From positions 1,550,001-1,614,000 of the forward strand of contig NZ_CAAHFB010000001.1 in NCBI RefSeq assembly GCF_900880625.1: a stretch of 64,000 bases of DNA, written 5' to 3'. Shown one piece after another: positions 9,291 through 17,234 of the stretch (positions are counted from its first letter, which is position 1; each line of letters starts with the position of its first letter). This DNA is from Halorhabdus rudnickae. Its GTDB lineage: Archaea > Halobacteriota > Halobacteria > Halobacteriales > Haloarculaceae. The notes beneath the pieces are model-generated. The model worked only from the letters and a program-made list of their open reading frames with translations, was not told the DNA's origin and did no database searches. Both the position numbers and the translations under genes were made by a program.

Positions 9291-10727
9291 TCAGTCGTCG
9301 CTCGCTACATCCTCGGCGTGGTCACACAGCGCCTCGGGCACCGTCGGCAAGCCGCTGGTGTCGTGTGTGCCCGTCGGCGGGAGATTCACCTCGGCGGCCG
9401 GGGAATCAGCGAGGTCGACGCCCGCATCGAGGTCGTCCATCTCGCCACCGTCTCTCGCATCTTGATCGATCCGCATCGAGCAGAACTCCGCGCCACACAT
9501 CGAGCAGTAGCGGGCGTCCTTGTAGTTGTCCTCGGGCAGGGTCTGGTCGTGATAGTCCTTGGCGCGATCGGGATCCAGCGCCAGCCGGAACTGCTCGCGC
9601 CAGTCGAAGTCGTATCGGGCCTGGGAGATAGCGTCGTCCCAGTCGCGCGCGCCTGGCGTACCCGCCGCAACGTCACCCGCGTGGGCGGCGATCCGGTAGG
9701 CCGCCAGGCCGTCCCGGACGTCCTCGGAATCGGGCAATCCGAGGTGCTCTTTTGGCGTGACGTAACACAGCATCGCCGCGCCGTGGCGGGCGGCCTCCGT
9801 CGCGCCGATCGCGCTCGTGATGTGGTCATACCCCGGCGCGACGTCGGTCACCAGCGGCCCGAGCAGGTAGAAGGGCGCACCGTTGCAGACCTCCTGTTGA
9901 TACTGGACGTGCTCGCCGATCTCGTCAAGCGGGACGTGGCCCGGCCCCTCGACCATGACCTGGACGCCGTGCTCTTGAGCGCGCTCGGTGAGTTCGCCCA
10001 GCGTCCGCAGTTCGGCCAGTTGGGCGTCGTCGTTGGCATCGGCAAGCGAGCCCGGCCGCAAGCCATCCCCCAGACTGATCGTCACGTCGTATTCGGCGAG
10101 GATCGAACAGATCTCATCGAAGTGTGTATACAGCGGGTTCTGTTCACCGTAGGTTTCCATCCACTCGGCGAGGATCGACCCCCCACGCGAGACGATGCCA
10201 GTGATCCGCCCGTCGGTCAACGCCAGATGCTCCCGGAGGATGCCCGCGTGGATGGTCTGGTAGTCGGTGCCCTGCCGAGCTTGGGACTCGATCACGTTGC
10301 AGAGGAGCTCCGCAGTGAGGTCTTCCGGCGATCCGGCCTGCTTCAATGCCTCGTAGATCGGAACCGTCCCGAGCGGGACCGGCGAGTGTTCGATCTGACC
10401 GGCCCGGAGTTCCGGAATGTCCCCGCCCGTCGAGAGATCCATCACTGTATCGGCACCGTACTCGATTGCGGTGTGGAGTTTCTCCCGTTCGGTCTCGATG
10501 TCACTCTCCGGTTCGCTGTTGCCGATGTTGGCGTTGATCTTCGTCGAGAAGTCCGTCCCGATGATCATCGGGTCCAGAGAGTCGTGTTCGTGATTGTTGG
10601 GGATCACTGCCTCACCGTCTGCAACCTTCTCACGGACGAATTCCGGGTCGTGATTCTCCCGCTCGGCGACTCGCTGCATGGCTGGCGTGATCTGTCCGTC
10701 GCGTGCGCGCTGGAGTTGTGTTGTCAT
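9291..10727 (-). CDS. thiC: Phosphomethylpyrimidine synthase (thiamine biosynthesis)
   Basis: A radical-SAM enzyme of 478 residues that rearranges aminoimidazole ribotide to hydroxymethylpyrimidine phosphate for thiamine. The C-terminal CSMCGAEFC motif supplies the CxxCxxxxC iron-sulfur ligands. Substrate-binding motifs include [11 protein letters not shown] near the N-terminus, [22 protein letters not shown] and [11 protein letters not shown]. It is monocistronic as far as can be seen. A perfect 12-bp palindrome overlapping a TATA box lies about 26-37 bases before the ATG, so the transcript is probably leaderless, and regulation is likely by a DNA-binding protein rather than a riboswitch. 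Confidence 0.95.
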   Translation of the reverse strand: MTTQLQRARDGQITPAMQRVAERENHDPEFVREKVADGEAVIPNNHEHDSLDPMIIGTDFSTKINANIGNSEPESDIETEREKLHTAIEYGADTVMDLSTGGDIPELRAGQIEHSPVPLGTVPIYEALKQAGSPEDLTAELLCNVIESQARQGTDYQTIHAGILREHLALTDGRITGIVSRGGSILAEWMETYGEQNPLYTHFDEICSILAEYDVTISLGDGLRPGSLADANDDAQLAELRTLGELTERAQEHGVQVMVEGPGHVPLDEIGEHVQYQQEVCNGAPFYLLGPLVTDVAPGYDHITSAIGATEAARHGAAMLCYVTPKEHLGLPDSEDVRDGLAAYRIAAHAGDVAAGTPGARDWDDAISQARYDFDWREQFRLALDPDRAKDYHDQTLPEDNYKDARYCSMCGAEFCSMRIDQDARDGGEMDDLDAGVDLADSPAAEVNLPPTGTHDTSGLPTVPEALCDHAEDVASDD

Positions 10728-10752
10728 CGTCGATCGTCACGATGTACTACTG

Positions 10753-10764
10753 GGTTATATAACC
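10753..10764 (-). promoter_or_regulatory. Palindromic TATA-box region of thiC
   Basis: GGTTATATAACC is a perfect 12-bp palindrome whose centre is about 31 bases upstream of the thiC ATG at 10727. That is where an archaeal TATA box sits for a leaderless mRNA. The dyad symmetry around the TATA element could also serve as an operator. No TPP-riboswitch-like leader fits in the remaining space. Confidence 0.55.
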
Positions 10765-10860
10765 TAGTGATTACGGATGTCGTTTAGTCGTGAACCGTTC
10801 CTGGAGAGCACTATTGCAATTGGTCGGGCCAGAAAGAAGACAGGGAAACGGAGAACGGTG

Positions 10861-11442
10861 TCAGCTACCGGTATCGTACTTGTAGGTGGCTTCGTCGGGG
10901 TCGATGCCGAAGTCCTCGGCGGATTCTTCGGGTTCGTCGTCGCCCTCTCGGGCGTCCGCGGACTTGAACACTTCCCGAAGGCGACCGGGCATCTCGAAGT
11001 CCTCAGTCGCGAGACGCATCGGGACGGCATCGGGTTCCAGAGAGTCTCGCTTCGTCTCCAGACGGTCGGTCAAGCTCGGTGGGAGTCGGTCCTCGTCGAT
11101 CGGTTCGAAGCCGAATTGCCCGAGATACTCCGGTTCGCCGGACAGCGAGTAGACGATCTCGAAGTCCTGGTCGCCAGCTTCCTGGATGAGGCGTTCGACG
11201 ACGTGAGCACCGACGCCCTGACCGCGCCACTCCGGGAGGACGCCGATGCTCGTCAGCTCACAGACGTCGCCGTCGTCGTCCTTGTGGATACGGATCCGGC
11301 CGAAACCCGTCCGTTCGTCACTGCGTTCGTCGACCGCGATGACGTAGTCCCGCGAACGGAAGGCCGTCTCGTCCAGTTCCATCTCCTCGATGCGATCGAG
11401 CAACCAGGCCTCGTCGCGGTTTCGCGCGTCACGAACGTACAT
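10861..11442 (-). CDS. GNAT family N-acetyltransferase
   Basis: A 193-residue protein. Residues 1-125 form a GNAT fold with the acetyl-CoA pyrophosphate-binding loop VLPEWRGQGVGAHVVERLI (about 68-86), matching the Q/RxxGxG/A motif. LGQFGFEPI is the usual last strand of the domain. The C-terminal 65 residues are an acidic tail (EGDDEPEESAEDFG) not part of the fold. The acceptor substrate is unknown. It is isolated between thiC and a zinc-finger gene. Confidence 0.82.
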   Translation of the reverse strand: MYVRDARNRDEAWLLDRIEEMELDETAFRSRDYVIAVDERSDERTGFGRIRIHKDDDGDVCELTSIGVLPEWRGQGVGAHVVERLIQEAGDQDFEIVYSLSGEPEYLGQFGFEPIDEDRLPPSLTDRLETKRDSLEPDAVPMRLATEDFEMPGRLREVFKSADAREGDDEPEESAEDFGIDPDEATYKYDTGS

Positions 11443-11487
11443 ACTACGAGGTAGCGCGGCCCTCGGGAAAAGTATTTGCAGGCACCC

Positions 11488-11793
11488 TCACAGACTGTCG
11501 TCCCCGTCCTCGAGGCGATCGACGATCTCACGGATGTCCGCGGAAGTCTCGATGCTATCTTTGACCTTTTCACGTCGGCGCACCTCGGCGGCACTGGCGT
11601 CGTAGGCGCGGACGTACTCCGCTCGGGAGTGTTCCTCGAAGGCATGACGGATTGCGAAGTACCCGTCTGGGAGAACCGTCCCGCAGACCGAACACTCGAT
11701 GCGCTCGTGGCTCGTCGACTGGTGGACGATCAGGTCTTCGACCCGGTCGAAGCCTTCACCGCAACCTTCGAGCGCACATTCCCAGCTTGTCAT
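11488..11793 (-). CDS. Small C2H2-type zinc-finger protein
   Basis: A 101-residue protein. The N-terminal half has a finger-like CALEGCGEGF...HQSTSH arrangement (two Cys and two His) followed by CSVCGTVLPDGYFAIRHAFEEH, a second Cys-Cys/His-His set. The rest is a charged helical tail. Similar small proteins with one or two fingers are common in haloarchaea and are thought to bind nucleic acid or protein, mostly without known function. Confidence 0.78.
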   Translation of the reverse strand: MTSWECALEGCGEGFDRVEDLIVHQSTSHERIECSVCGTVLPDGYFAIRHAFEEHSRAEYVRAYDASAAEVRRREKVKDSIETSADIREIVDRLEDGDDSL

Positions 11794-11882
11794 ACCCGGG
11801 GGTACGCGCTACCAAGCGTAAAAAACCCACCTATCGATTGGCGAACATCGTCACCAGAACGAGTCCGTCCTGAGTGGGGTAC

Positions 11883-12151
11883 TCACCCCGGCCGTCCCGA
11901 TCGACTACCGACTGTGTCCAGGAACGCCTCGGTCGTTCGTTCGACATCGAATGGATCGGAAAAGTGGTCGTCGATAGCTGTGAGCAACTGGTTTCGCCTC
12001 TTTGGCGGCACTCTCTGTCCGTGGGCGACGAGCGCGTCTGTGCGTCAGTCGTCTCGCTGCCGGTCGGGCATCCAGCCAGGGAGGCCGTCAGCGTGCCGTC
12101 GACCGCCGCGATGAAGCGTCGACGCCCCACTGCGGGACAGTCGTGGGTCAT
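11883..12151 (-). pseudogene. Frameshifted small Tat-lipoprotein relic
   Basis: Starting at the minus-strand ATG at 12151, the reading VGRRRFIAAVDGT...ASLAGC is a textbook Tat signal with a lipobox cysteine. The frame then loses protein character near 12045. In another frame a coherent tail resumes (VPPKRRNQLLTAIDDHF, then DVERTTEAFLDTVG) and ends at a TGA at 11883. Together this is about 89 codons with one frameshift. It may be a decayed lipoprotein gene; the tail could alternatively belong to an unrelated remnant. The rest of the space between the zinc-finger gene and the PHP gene shows no other gene. Confidence 0.4.
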
Positions 12152-12279
12152 GATACCGTTCGGGTCGACGAGCGGAAAACCCTTTCTCGGGAGGGAGACC
12201 CGACATTCGCCGGGCTCCAGGGTCATCCACACCGACAAGAATCAGAACGGCTATTGGTGACGGCGGGATACCACGGGAC

Positions 12280-13035
12280 GTGACAACGACGGCGGTCGAT
12301 CCCCACGTAAAGATACTCGACGAGTCGGTCGTTCGACAGGCGAAAGCCAGCGGGCTCGACGTCCTGGTCTACGCCCCGCACTTCGAGCGACTACCGGCGA
12401 TCAGGGAAACAGCAGAGCGCTTCTCCGACGAGGAGTTGCTGGTCGTCCCCGGTCGCGAGGTGTTCACGGGTTCCTGGCGCGAACGCCGGCACGTCCTCGC
12501 GATCGGTCTGGCAGAGCCAGTCCCGGATTTCATCACGCTTGAGGCCGCCATGCGGGAGTTCGAACGTCAAGATGCGGCCGTCCTCGTCCCCCACCCGACG
12601 TTTCTGAACGTGAGCCTCGACGCCGAGGTGGTCGATCGCTATCGAGACGTGATCGACGCCGTCGAGACGTATAATCCGAAGCACTGGCCCTCCCACAACC
12701 GCCGGGCACGGACCATCGCAGTCGAAACCGATCTGCCGCAGTACGCCTCCTCGTACGCACATCTTCGGGGAACTGTCGGTGAAGCCTGGACGACTTTCGA
12801 CCGGTCGATCCACGACGAACGGGAACTGGTCGAGACACTCCAGAACGGTGTCTGGCGAACGCCACGTCACCGCCCGGATCTCGCCCACCACGGTCGGTGT
12901 GCCCTGGAGTTCGCCCACCTGGGGTGGGAGAACTCCTGGAAGAAGGCCGACCGCCTCTTGCTCTCGGGCCGGGAGGCGACCCATCCGGACGATCCGGCCT
13001 ACGATGGACGGTTCGACGATGCAGCAGTCTACTGA
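12280..13035 (+). CDS. PHP-domain-related phosphoesterase-like protein
   Basis: A 251-residue protein starting at GTG. It resembles the PHP superfamily of metal-dependent phosphoesterases: FERLPAIRETAERF plus a strand-loop with VVPGREVFTG, then VLVPHPTFLNVS (about 104-115) and AVETYNPKHW. Later histidines in HLRGTVGEAWTTF and HHGRCALEFAH could complete a metal site. The usual N-terminal HxH motif is weak (DPHVKI), so the N-terminus may be divergent or the start lies elsewhere. The substrate is unknown. Confidence 0.65.
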   Translation: MTTTAVDPHVKILDESVVRQAKASGLDVLVYAPHFERLPAIRETAERFSDEELLVVPGREVFTGSWRERRHVLAIGLAEPVPDFITLEAAMREFERQDAAVLVPHPTFLNVSLDAEVVDRYRDVIDAVETYNPKHWPSHNRRARTIAVETDLPQYASSYAHLRGTVGEAWTTFDRSIHDERELVETLQNGVWRTPRHRPDLAHHGRCALEFAHLGWENSWKKADRLLLSGREATHPDDPAYDGRFDDAAVY

Positions 13036-13135
13036 CGGCAGGCGGGCTGCCTGTGGGGACGGACCGGCGCCCCGAACGCTTCCGGACGATCCGTCGATCG
13101 AGAGCCATACAAGCTTTGCCCGGAACCAATCGTAC

Positions 13136-13723
13136 ATGCAGGGTTCCCTCCGCGTTGCCACGCCAACGGACGCGTCCGCGATCTGTTCCATCTACGCGCC
13201 ATACGTCGAATCGACGCCCATTTCCTTCGAAACCGAAACGCCGACGACCGCGGAGATGGCCGACCGCATCGAAACGACTCGCGAGCAGTATCCCTGGCTC
13301 GTCTACGAGTCCGATGACGGCACGATACTGGGATACGCGACGGCCAGCCCCCGGCGGTCGATGGGAGCCTACGCCTGGACGGCTGAACTGACAGTCTACG
13401 TCGCCGAGGACGCACGACGCTCGGGTATCGGGACTGCGCTGTACACCGCCCTCCTGGCGTTGCTGACCGAACAGGGCTATTACAACGCGTCCGCGGCAGT
13501 GACGCTCCCGAACCCCGCGAGCGTGCGATTACACGCGAAACACGGGTTCGAGCCGGTCGGAACATTCCCAGCCGTCGGCAACAAGGACGGAGAGTGGCAC
13601 GATGTCCAGTGGTGGTACCGGCAGTTGGCGGAGCGACCGGAGGACCCGACACCGCCCGAGCCGTTCAGCGCGATCGAGGGATCGCCCGCCTTCGAGCGCG
13701 CACTCGAGGCGGGCGACCACTGA
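13136..13723 (+). CDS. GNAT acetyltransferase, phosphinothricin acetyltransferase-like
   Basis: A 195-residue GNAT protein of the Pat/YncA-like group: LRVATPTDASAICSIY at the start, VESTPISFETETPT, then the acetyl-CoA loop VAEDARRSGIGTALYTALL and the last-strand motif LHAKHGFEPVGTF. Members acetylate small amines such as methionine sulfoximine or phosphinothricin-like compounds. The physiological substrate here is unknown. The ATG at 13136 starts exactly where the domain begins; the frame is open further upstream but that part overlaps the PHP gene. Confidence 0.85.
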   Translation: MQGSLRVATPTDASAICSIYAPYVESTPISFETETPTTAEMADRIETTREQYPWLVYESDDGTILGYATASPRRSMGAYAWTAELTVYVAEDARRSGIGTALYTALLALLTEQGYYNASAAVTLPNPASVRLHAKHGFEPVGTFPAVGNKDGEWHDVQWWYRQLAERPEDPTPPEPFSAIEGSPAFERALEAGDH

Positions 13724-13768
13724 TCGCCGGACACGGGATCGTTCCCGACTGGCAAGTGGACATCGCTT

Positions 13769-14257
13769 TCAGAACAGCCCGACCATTCGAGCGCCCTCCG
13801 CAAGTACAAACTGTGGCACCCGATAGATGATAGCCGCGGCGACGACGAGTTCGAAGCCCGTCACCGCGAGCATCATTGCCGTCGAATACTTACTGTCGAC
13901 CCGCACACCGATCGGCACGTCGAACTCCTTGTCCCACAACGGGTACAGCAACGCGAGTCCACGGCGCGTCCCAAACAGATCAAGACCGAAATGCGAGAGG
14001 ACGCCGATCCAGACGTACTGGAGGTTTTCGAAGTACACCGGATAGGCCGCGATCACGCCCAGGACAAAGAGGTTATGCAAGGCTTTCCGATGCGGGCCGA
14101 AGGCCGTATCCACGTCGGGGAACAGCGCGCCGAGGACCATCGGCACCGACACTTTCGCGATCATCTCGACGGTCGCGACGTCGCCTGACGGTTCCAGCAG
14201 ATAGCCGATCCCGAGGCTCAACAGCAAGGCGTTCAGCACGTGCCCGCGCTTGTTCAT
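13769..14257 (-). CDS. Membrane-bound metal-dependent hydrolase-like protein (YdjM/DUF457)
   Basis: A 162-residue protein with four hydrophobic segments. NKRGHVLNALLLSLG at the start, ALFPDVDTAFGPHRKALHN and VLSHFGLDLFGTRRGLALLYPL carry the His/Asp pattern of the DUF457 family (membrane hydrolase-like, HxxxD/HRxxTH positions). The enzymatic activity of the family is unproven. It stands alone, followed by the tandem repeat array. Confidence 0.8.
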   Translation of the reverse strand: MNKRGHVLNALLLSLGIGYLLEPSGDVATVEMIAKVSVPMVLGALFPDVDTAFGPHRKALHNLFVLGVIAAYPVYFENLQYVWIGVLSHFGLDLFGTRRGLALLYPLWDKEFDVPIGVRVDSKYSTAMMLAVTGFELVVAAAIIYRVPQFVLAEGARMVGLF

Positions 14258-14340
14258 CGTTCGATCGGACGGCGGCAGGGACCTAAGAGTTTCTCACTCG
14301 TGAGCGCGGCAAGCGGGTCATGCTTCCCGCTCTCCGTTCT

Positions 14341-14556
14341 GAGGCCTCCCTGCGGTCGACCTCGCTGATCACGGGTCGTTCCTCCCCGCTCCGCTGTCCC
14401 GAGGCCTCACTACGTTCGGCCTCGCTGATCACGGTTCCTCTCGTCACCGCTCGCTTGTTTCGAGGCCTCACTACGTTCGGCCTCGCTGATCACGGTTCCT
14501 CTCGTCACCGCTCGCTTGTTTCGAGGCCTCACTACGTTCGGCCTCGCTGATCACGG
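14341..14556. repeat. Tandem 60/61-bp repeats at the 3' end of the cinA-family gene
   Basis: Three and a half head-to-tail units begin at 14341, 14401, 14462 and 14523. Units two and three are near identical over 61 bp, and unit one is diverged. Each contains a GAGGCCTCACTACG start and a CTGATCACGG end. The partial fourth unit supplies the TGA of the cinA-family gene. On the minus strand the unit would translate as an ISEAERSEAS-type acidic peptide, a low-complexity repeat type seen often around haloarchaeal genes. No spacer variation, so it is not a CRISPR array. Confidence 0.85.
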
Positions 14557-15066
14557 CGCACCGTCCTCGATAGCCGCCAGGAGATCGAGCAGTGCTTGCT
14601 CGGCGATCCGCCGTTTGATCTCCGTTCTGGACCCGTCGAACTCGTAGCGCCGGACGGCCGCCGCGGACTGGCCGCTGTCCCACGGTCCGGCGCGGGCGAT
14701 CCCGATGAAAACTGTCCCGGCGGGCTTGACGTCTGTCCCGCCCGTCGGCCCGGCGATCCCCGTCGTGGAGACGCCCCAGGTCGTCCCGGCCCGGTCGCGG
14801 ACGCCTCTGGCCATCTGGCGAGCAACCGGTTCGCTGACGGCCCCCTCACTGTCGAGAGCCTCGCGGGTGACCGCCAGTTCCTCGAGTTTAGCGTCGTAAG
14901 AGTAGGTCACCAGCGAGCGGTCGAAATACTCGGAGGAACCGGGAACGTCAGTCAGCAGCGAGCCGATCAGCCCACCGGTACAGGACTCGGCGACGGCGAC
15001 GGTCGCCTCGCGGTCTCGCAGTACGTCGCCGACGCGTTCCTCGATCGGTGACTCGGTATCGGTCAT
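14551..15066 (-). CDS. cinA: CinA C-terminal-domain protein (nicotinamide-nucleotide amidase family)
   Basis: A 171-residue stand-alone CinA C-terminal domain. VAVAESCTGGLIGSLLTDVPG (near residues 22-42) is the signature with the active-site Ser. It is followed by YSYDAKLEELAV, and by GVSTTGIAGPTGGT and KPAGTVFIGIA. The family deamidates NMN to nicotinic acid mononucleotide in pyridine-nucleotide recycling. The ATG at 15066 starts the domain; an upstream in-frame start would add a Gly-rich leader. The last codons come from a partial copy of the downstream tandem repeat, so the C-terminus may have been reshaped by it. Confidence 0.88.
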   Translation of the reverse strand: MTDTESPIEERVGDVLRDREATVAVAESCTGGLIGSLLTDVPGSSEYFDRSLVTYSYDAKLEELAVTREALDSEGAVSEPVARQMARGVRDRAGTTWGVSTTGIAGPTGGTDVKPAGTVFIGIARAGPWDSGQSAAAVRRYEFDGSRTEIKRRIAEQALLDLLAAIEDGAP

Positions 15067-15146
15067 GTCTGGGGATGGGTCGCCCCCGCCCAAAAGACCA
15101 CCCGGTCCCGAACGAAAAGACAAACCCGGCGGCGTGCAACTCGTCC

Positions 15147-16111
15147 ATGGACTACGAGACGCCGCAGTTCTACCGCGTCATGGAGTACGCGGCGGGTGCT
15201 GACCGGGACGTTGTAGACATGGGGGAGCCCGGACTGGGGGCCGCCACCGGGACTCAGGGACGGACTGCGAGCGTTCACGAACAGGGACGCGAGCGCCTAC
15301 AGCTATCCGCCCAGCGAGGGGATCGCGGCGCTCCGGGAAACAATCGCCAAGCGCCGCGATGTCCGGCCCGAGCAAGTGTTGGTCACCAGCGGTGCGGGAA
15401 GAGGCCAATCGCGTCGCGACCGCCACCGCTCTGGACGCAATGGACGGCGAGGAGGTGCTACTGACCGACCCAGTCTATCCGTACTACGCCGGGCGTGTGA
15501 GCGTGCTCGGTGCAGAACCACGGCTGGTCCCCGTTTCCGAAGACGGTCAGCTCGATCCGACCGCTGTCCGTGAAGCGGCCAGCGAGGAGACGGCCGCGAT
15601 CGTCGTCACGACGCCGAACAACCCGACCGGCGCGGCCTATCCGGCAGAGACGAGGCACGAACTCGTTCTCGAAGACGCTCGCCGCAACGGGCCTGTGGAT
15701 CGGGTACGCCGTCCTCGCAGACGATGACCTCCGGGAACGGGCGCGTACTCGGCACCTGCTGACGAACGTGGTGGTGAGCCGGCCGGCCCAGTACGCCGTT
15801 GCCCACGCGCTGGAGACGACGACCCCGGAGTGGTACGCGAGCAACCGACAGCGCGTCCGCGAGCGGATCGACCGGTTCACGGACGGGCCAGACGCCATCG
15901 GGGCGGAGTATCACGACCCTGACGGGGCGTTCTACGTGTTGGCGCGTTTCGACGATGTCGGGGGGCCTTCGAGTTGATCGACTCGGCCGGCGTCGCGGCG
16001 ATGCCAGGAGTCGCCCTCGGCCAAGCGCGGGCCGAGTGGCTCAGGTTCTCGATGTTTACGCCACGGGTCGATGTCGGCATCCAACGTCTCCGGGAATATC
16101 TCGACGGCTGA
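15147..16111 (+). pseudogene. Broken class I/II PLP aminotransferase gene
   Basis: Successive pieces of a fold-type I aminotransferase read in different frames. The order is MDYETPQFYRVMEYAAGADR..DMGEPG, then AYSYPPSEGIAALRETIAKR, then LLTDPVYPYYAGRV and VVTTPNNPTGAAYP. A gap follows, then FSKTLAATGLWIGYAV and WLRFSMFTPRVDVGIQRL before the stop at 16109. At least three frameshifts are needed. The segment between the NNPTGA motif and the Ser-Lys motif, normally about 60-100 residues, is missing. The catalytic lysine (SKT) remains readable but no full enzyme can be made. The parent was probably an aspartate- or aromatic-type transaminase. Confidence 0.85.
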
Positions 16112-16114
16112 GTG

Positions 16115-17155
16115 TCAGGGATCCGCCCTCAGCGACGAGGCAAGCTGGTCGAACTGTTGGCGGTAATAGGCCTCGGCACGGGACTGTGTGAGGTCGTTTT
16201 CCTCGCCGTAGAGGGCCTCGAATCCCGCCATCCGCCAGACGAGGGTGGAGAACTGATAGAGCGGTTTGCAGGCGGCGTAGGTCGTGTCGGGTTCGAACGG
16301 CCGTTCGCTCCGGTAACCCTGATAAAGGCGCTTGCGCATTCGCTCACATTCATCGGGATCGCGGATGACCGAGTCGACGAACAGGAACTCGACCTGGGCG
16401 AGGTTGTACAGGGGATCGCCAGCCAGCGTCTGCTCCCAGTCGAGGACGGCGGTGATCGAGGGCTGCTCGCCGGCATCAAACAGGAGATTCCCCGGCCGGA
16501 AGTCGTCGTGGACCAGGCGGGGTACCCCCTGACGGGGGACCGACTCGAGGTTCGCCTCGAGACACTCCCGCGCAGTGTCCCGAAGGTCTTCGAAGATGGT
16601 CTCGCCCAGTCGATCGATGTGATCGCGGGTCATCGCCCCGAAGTACTCCCGCCAGTCGGCCGAGAGGTTACTGACGACGAGACGACCCTGAGAGCGGTCC
16701 AGGCGGCCATAGCCCTCGAAGGCGATCGTCGAGTGGAGGTCCCCCAGAATCGTCCCGACCTGTTCCATGATATGGCCGCGTTCCTCGATAGAGAGCATCT
16801 CGAATGACTCATCGAGGTTGGCGCCCTGTATCCGCTCAGTGACGAAGTACGGCGGGATGTCCCGATCGGGATCCGCCTCGAAGACAAGAATACCTGGCAG
16901 CGGAACGTCAGTGCGCTCGGCGACGAACTCGTGGAGAAACGGTTCGACGGCGAAGGTATCGCCGGTCTCCGGCGCGAACTTGACGACGACCTCGTAGTCG
17001 CGCCCCTCGTACTCGAGCGTGACGAAGTAGACGTCAGACCGCGTCCCACCCGTCAATTCTTGATAGGAGAACGACTCGTAGTCCGGCCCCGATTCCTCGA
17101 GGACCGCTCGGACGGCGTCGGCAGACGTGGACACTCGTATCCGGTAGATCGCCAC
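16115..17155 (-). CDS. Aminoglycoside phosphotransferase-like kinase (APH/choline kinase fold)
   Basis: A 346-residue protein of the phosphotransferase (APH) superfamily. A Gly-rich nucleotide loop (QELTGGTRSDVYFV, about 33-46) and VVVKF (ATP-contacting Lys) form the N-lobe. LVHDDFRPGNLLFD carries the catalytic HxDxxxxN motif near residue 215, and VLDWEQTLAGDPLYNLA the metal-binding Asp. The family phosphorylates small hydroxylated molecules; antibiotic resistance is not implied. It is convergent with the aminotransferase pseudogene and divergent from the helicase. Confidence 0.85.
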   Translation of the reverse strand: MAIYRIRVSTSADAVRAVLEESGPDYESFSYQELTGGTRSDVYFVTLEYEGRDYEVVVKFAPETGDTFAVEPFLHEFVAERTDVPLPGILVFEADPDRDIPPYFVTERIQGANLDESFEMLSIEERGHIMEQVGTILGDLHSTIAFEGYGRLDRSQGRLVVSNLSADWREYFGAMTRDHIDRLGETIFEDLRDTARECLEANLESVPRQGVPRLVHDDFRPGNLLFDAGEQPSITAVLDWEQTLAGDPLYNLAQVEFLFVDSVIRDPDECERMRKRLYQGYRSERPFEPDTTYAACKPLYQFSTLVWRMAGFEALYGEENDLTQSRAEAYYRQQFDQLASSLRADP

Positions 17156-17234
17156 AGCACTTCATATCCTTATCGGAAACTGTCACGGTTCGGAACCCGT
17201 GCGTTCAAACCCACCGGGGACACAGTCGGTACCG

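Noticed and set aside
8859-10787. Long plus-strand open frame opposite thiC and the DUF2237 gene
   Set aside because: It is the antisense shadow of two well-identified genes, favoured by high GC; the peptide is Arg/Val-rich, not acidic as haloarchaeal proteins are.
10728-10790. TPP riboswitch before thiC
   Set aside because: The leader is too short and lacks the conserved thi-box elements; a TATA palindrome at the leaderless position explains the region better.
14341-14556. CRISPR array
   Set aside because: The units are contiguous near-identical 60/61-bp repeats without variable spacers, and no cas genes are near.
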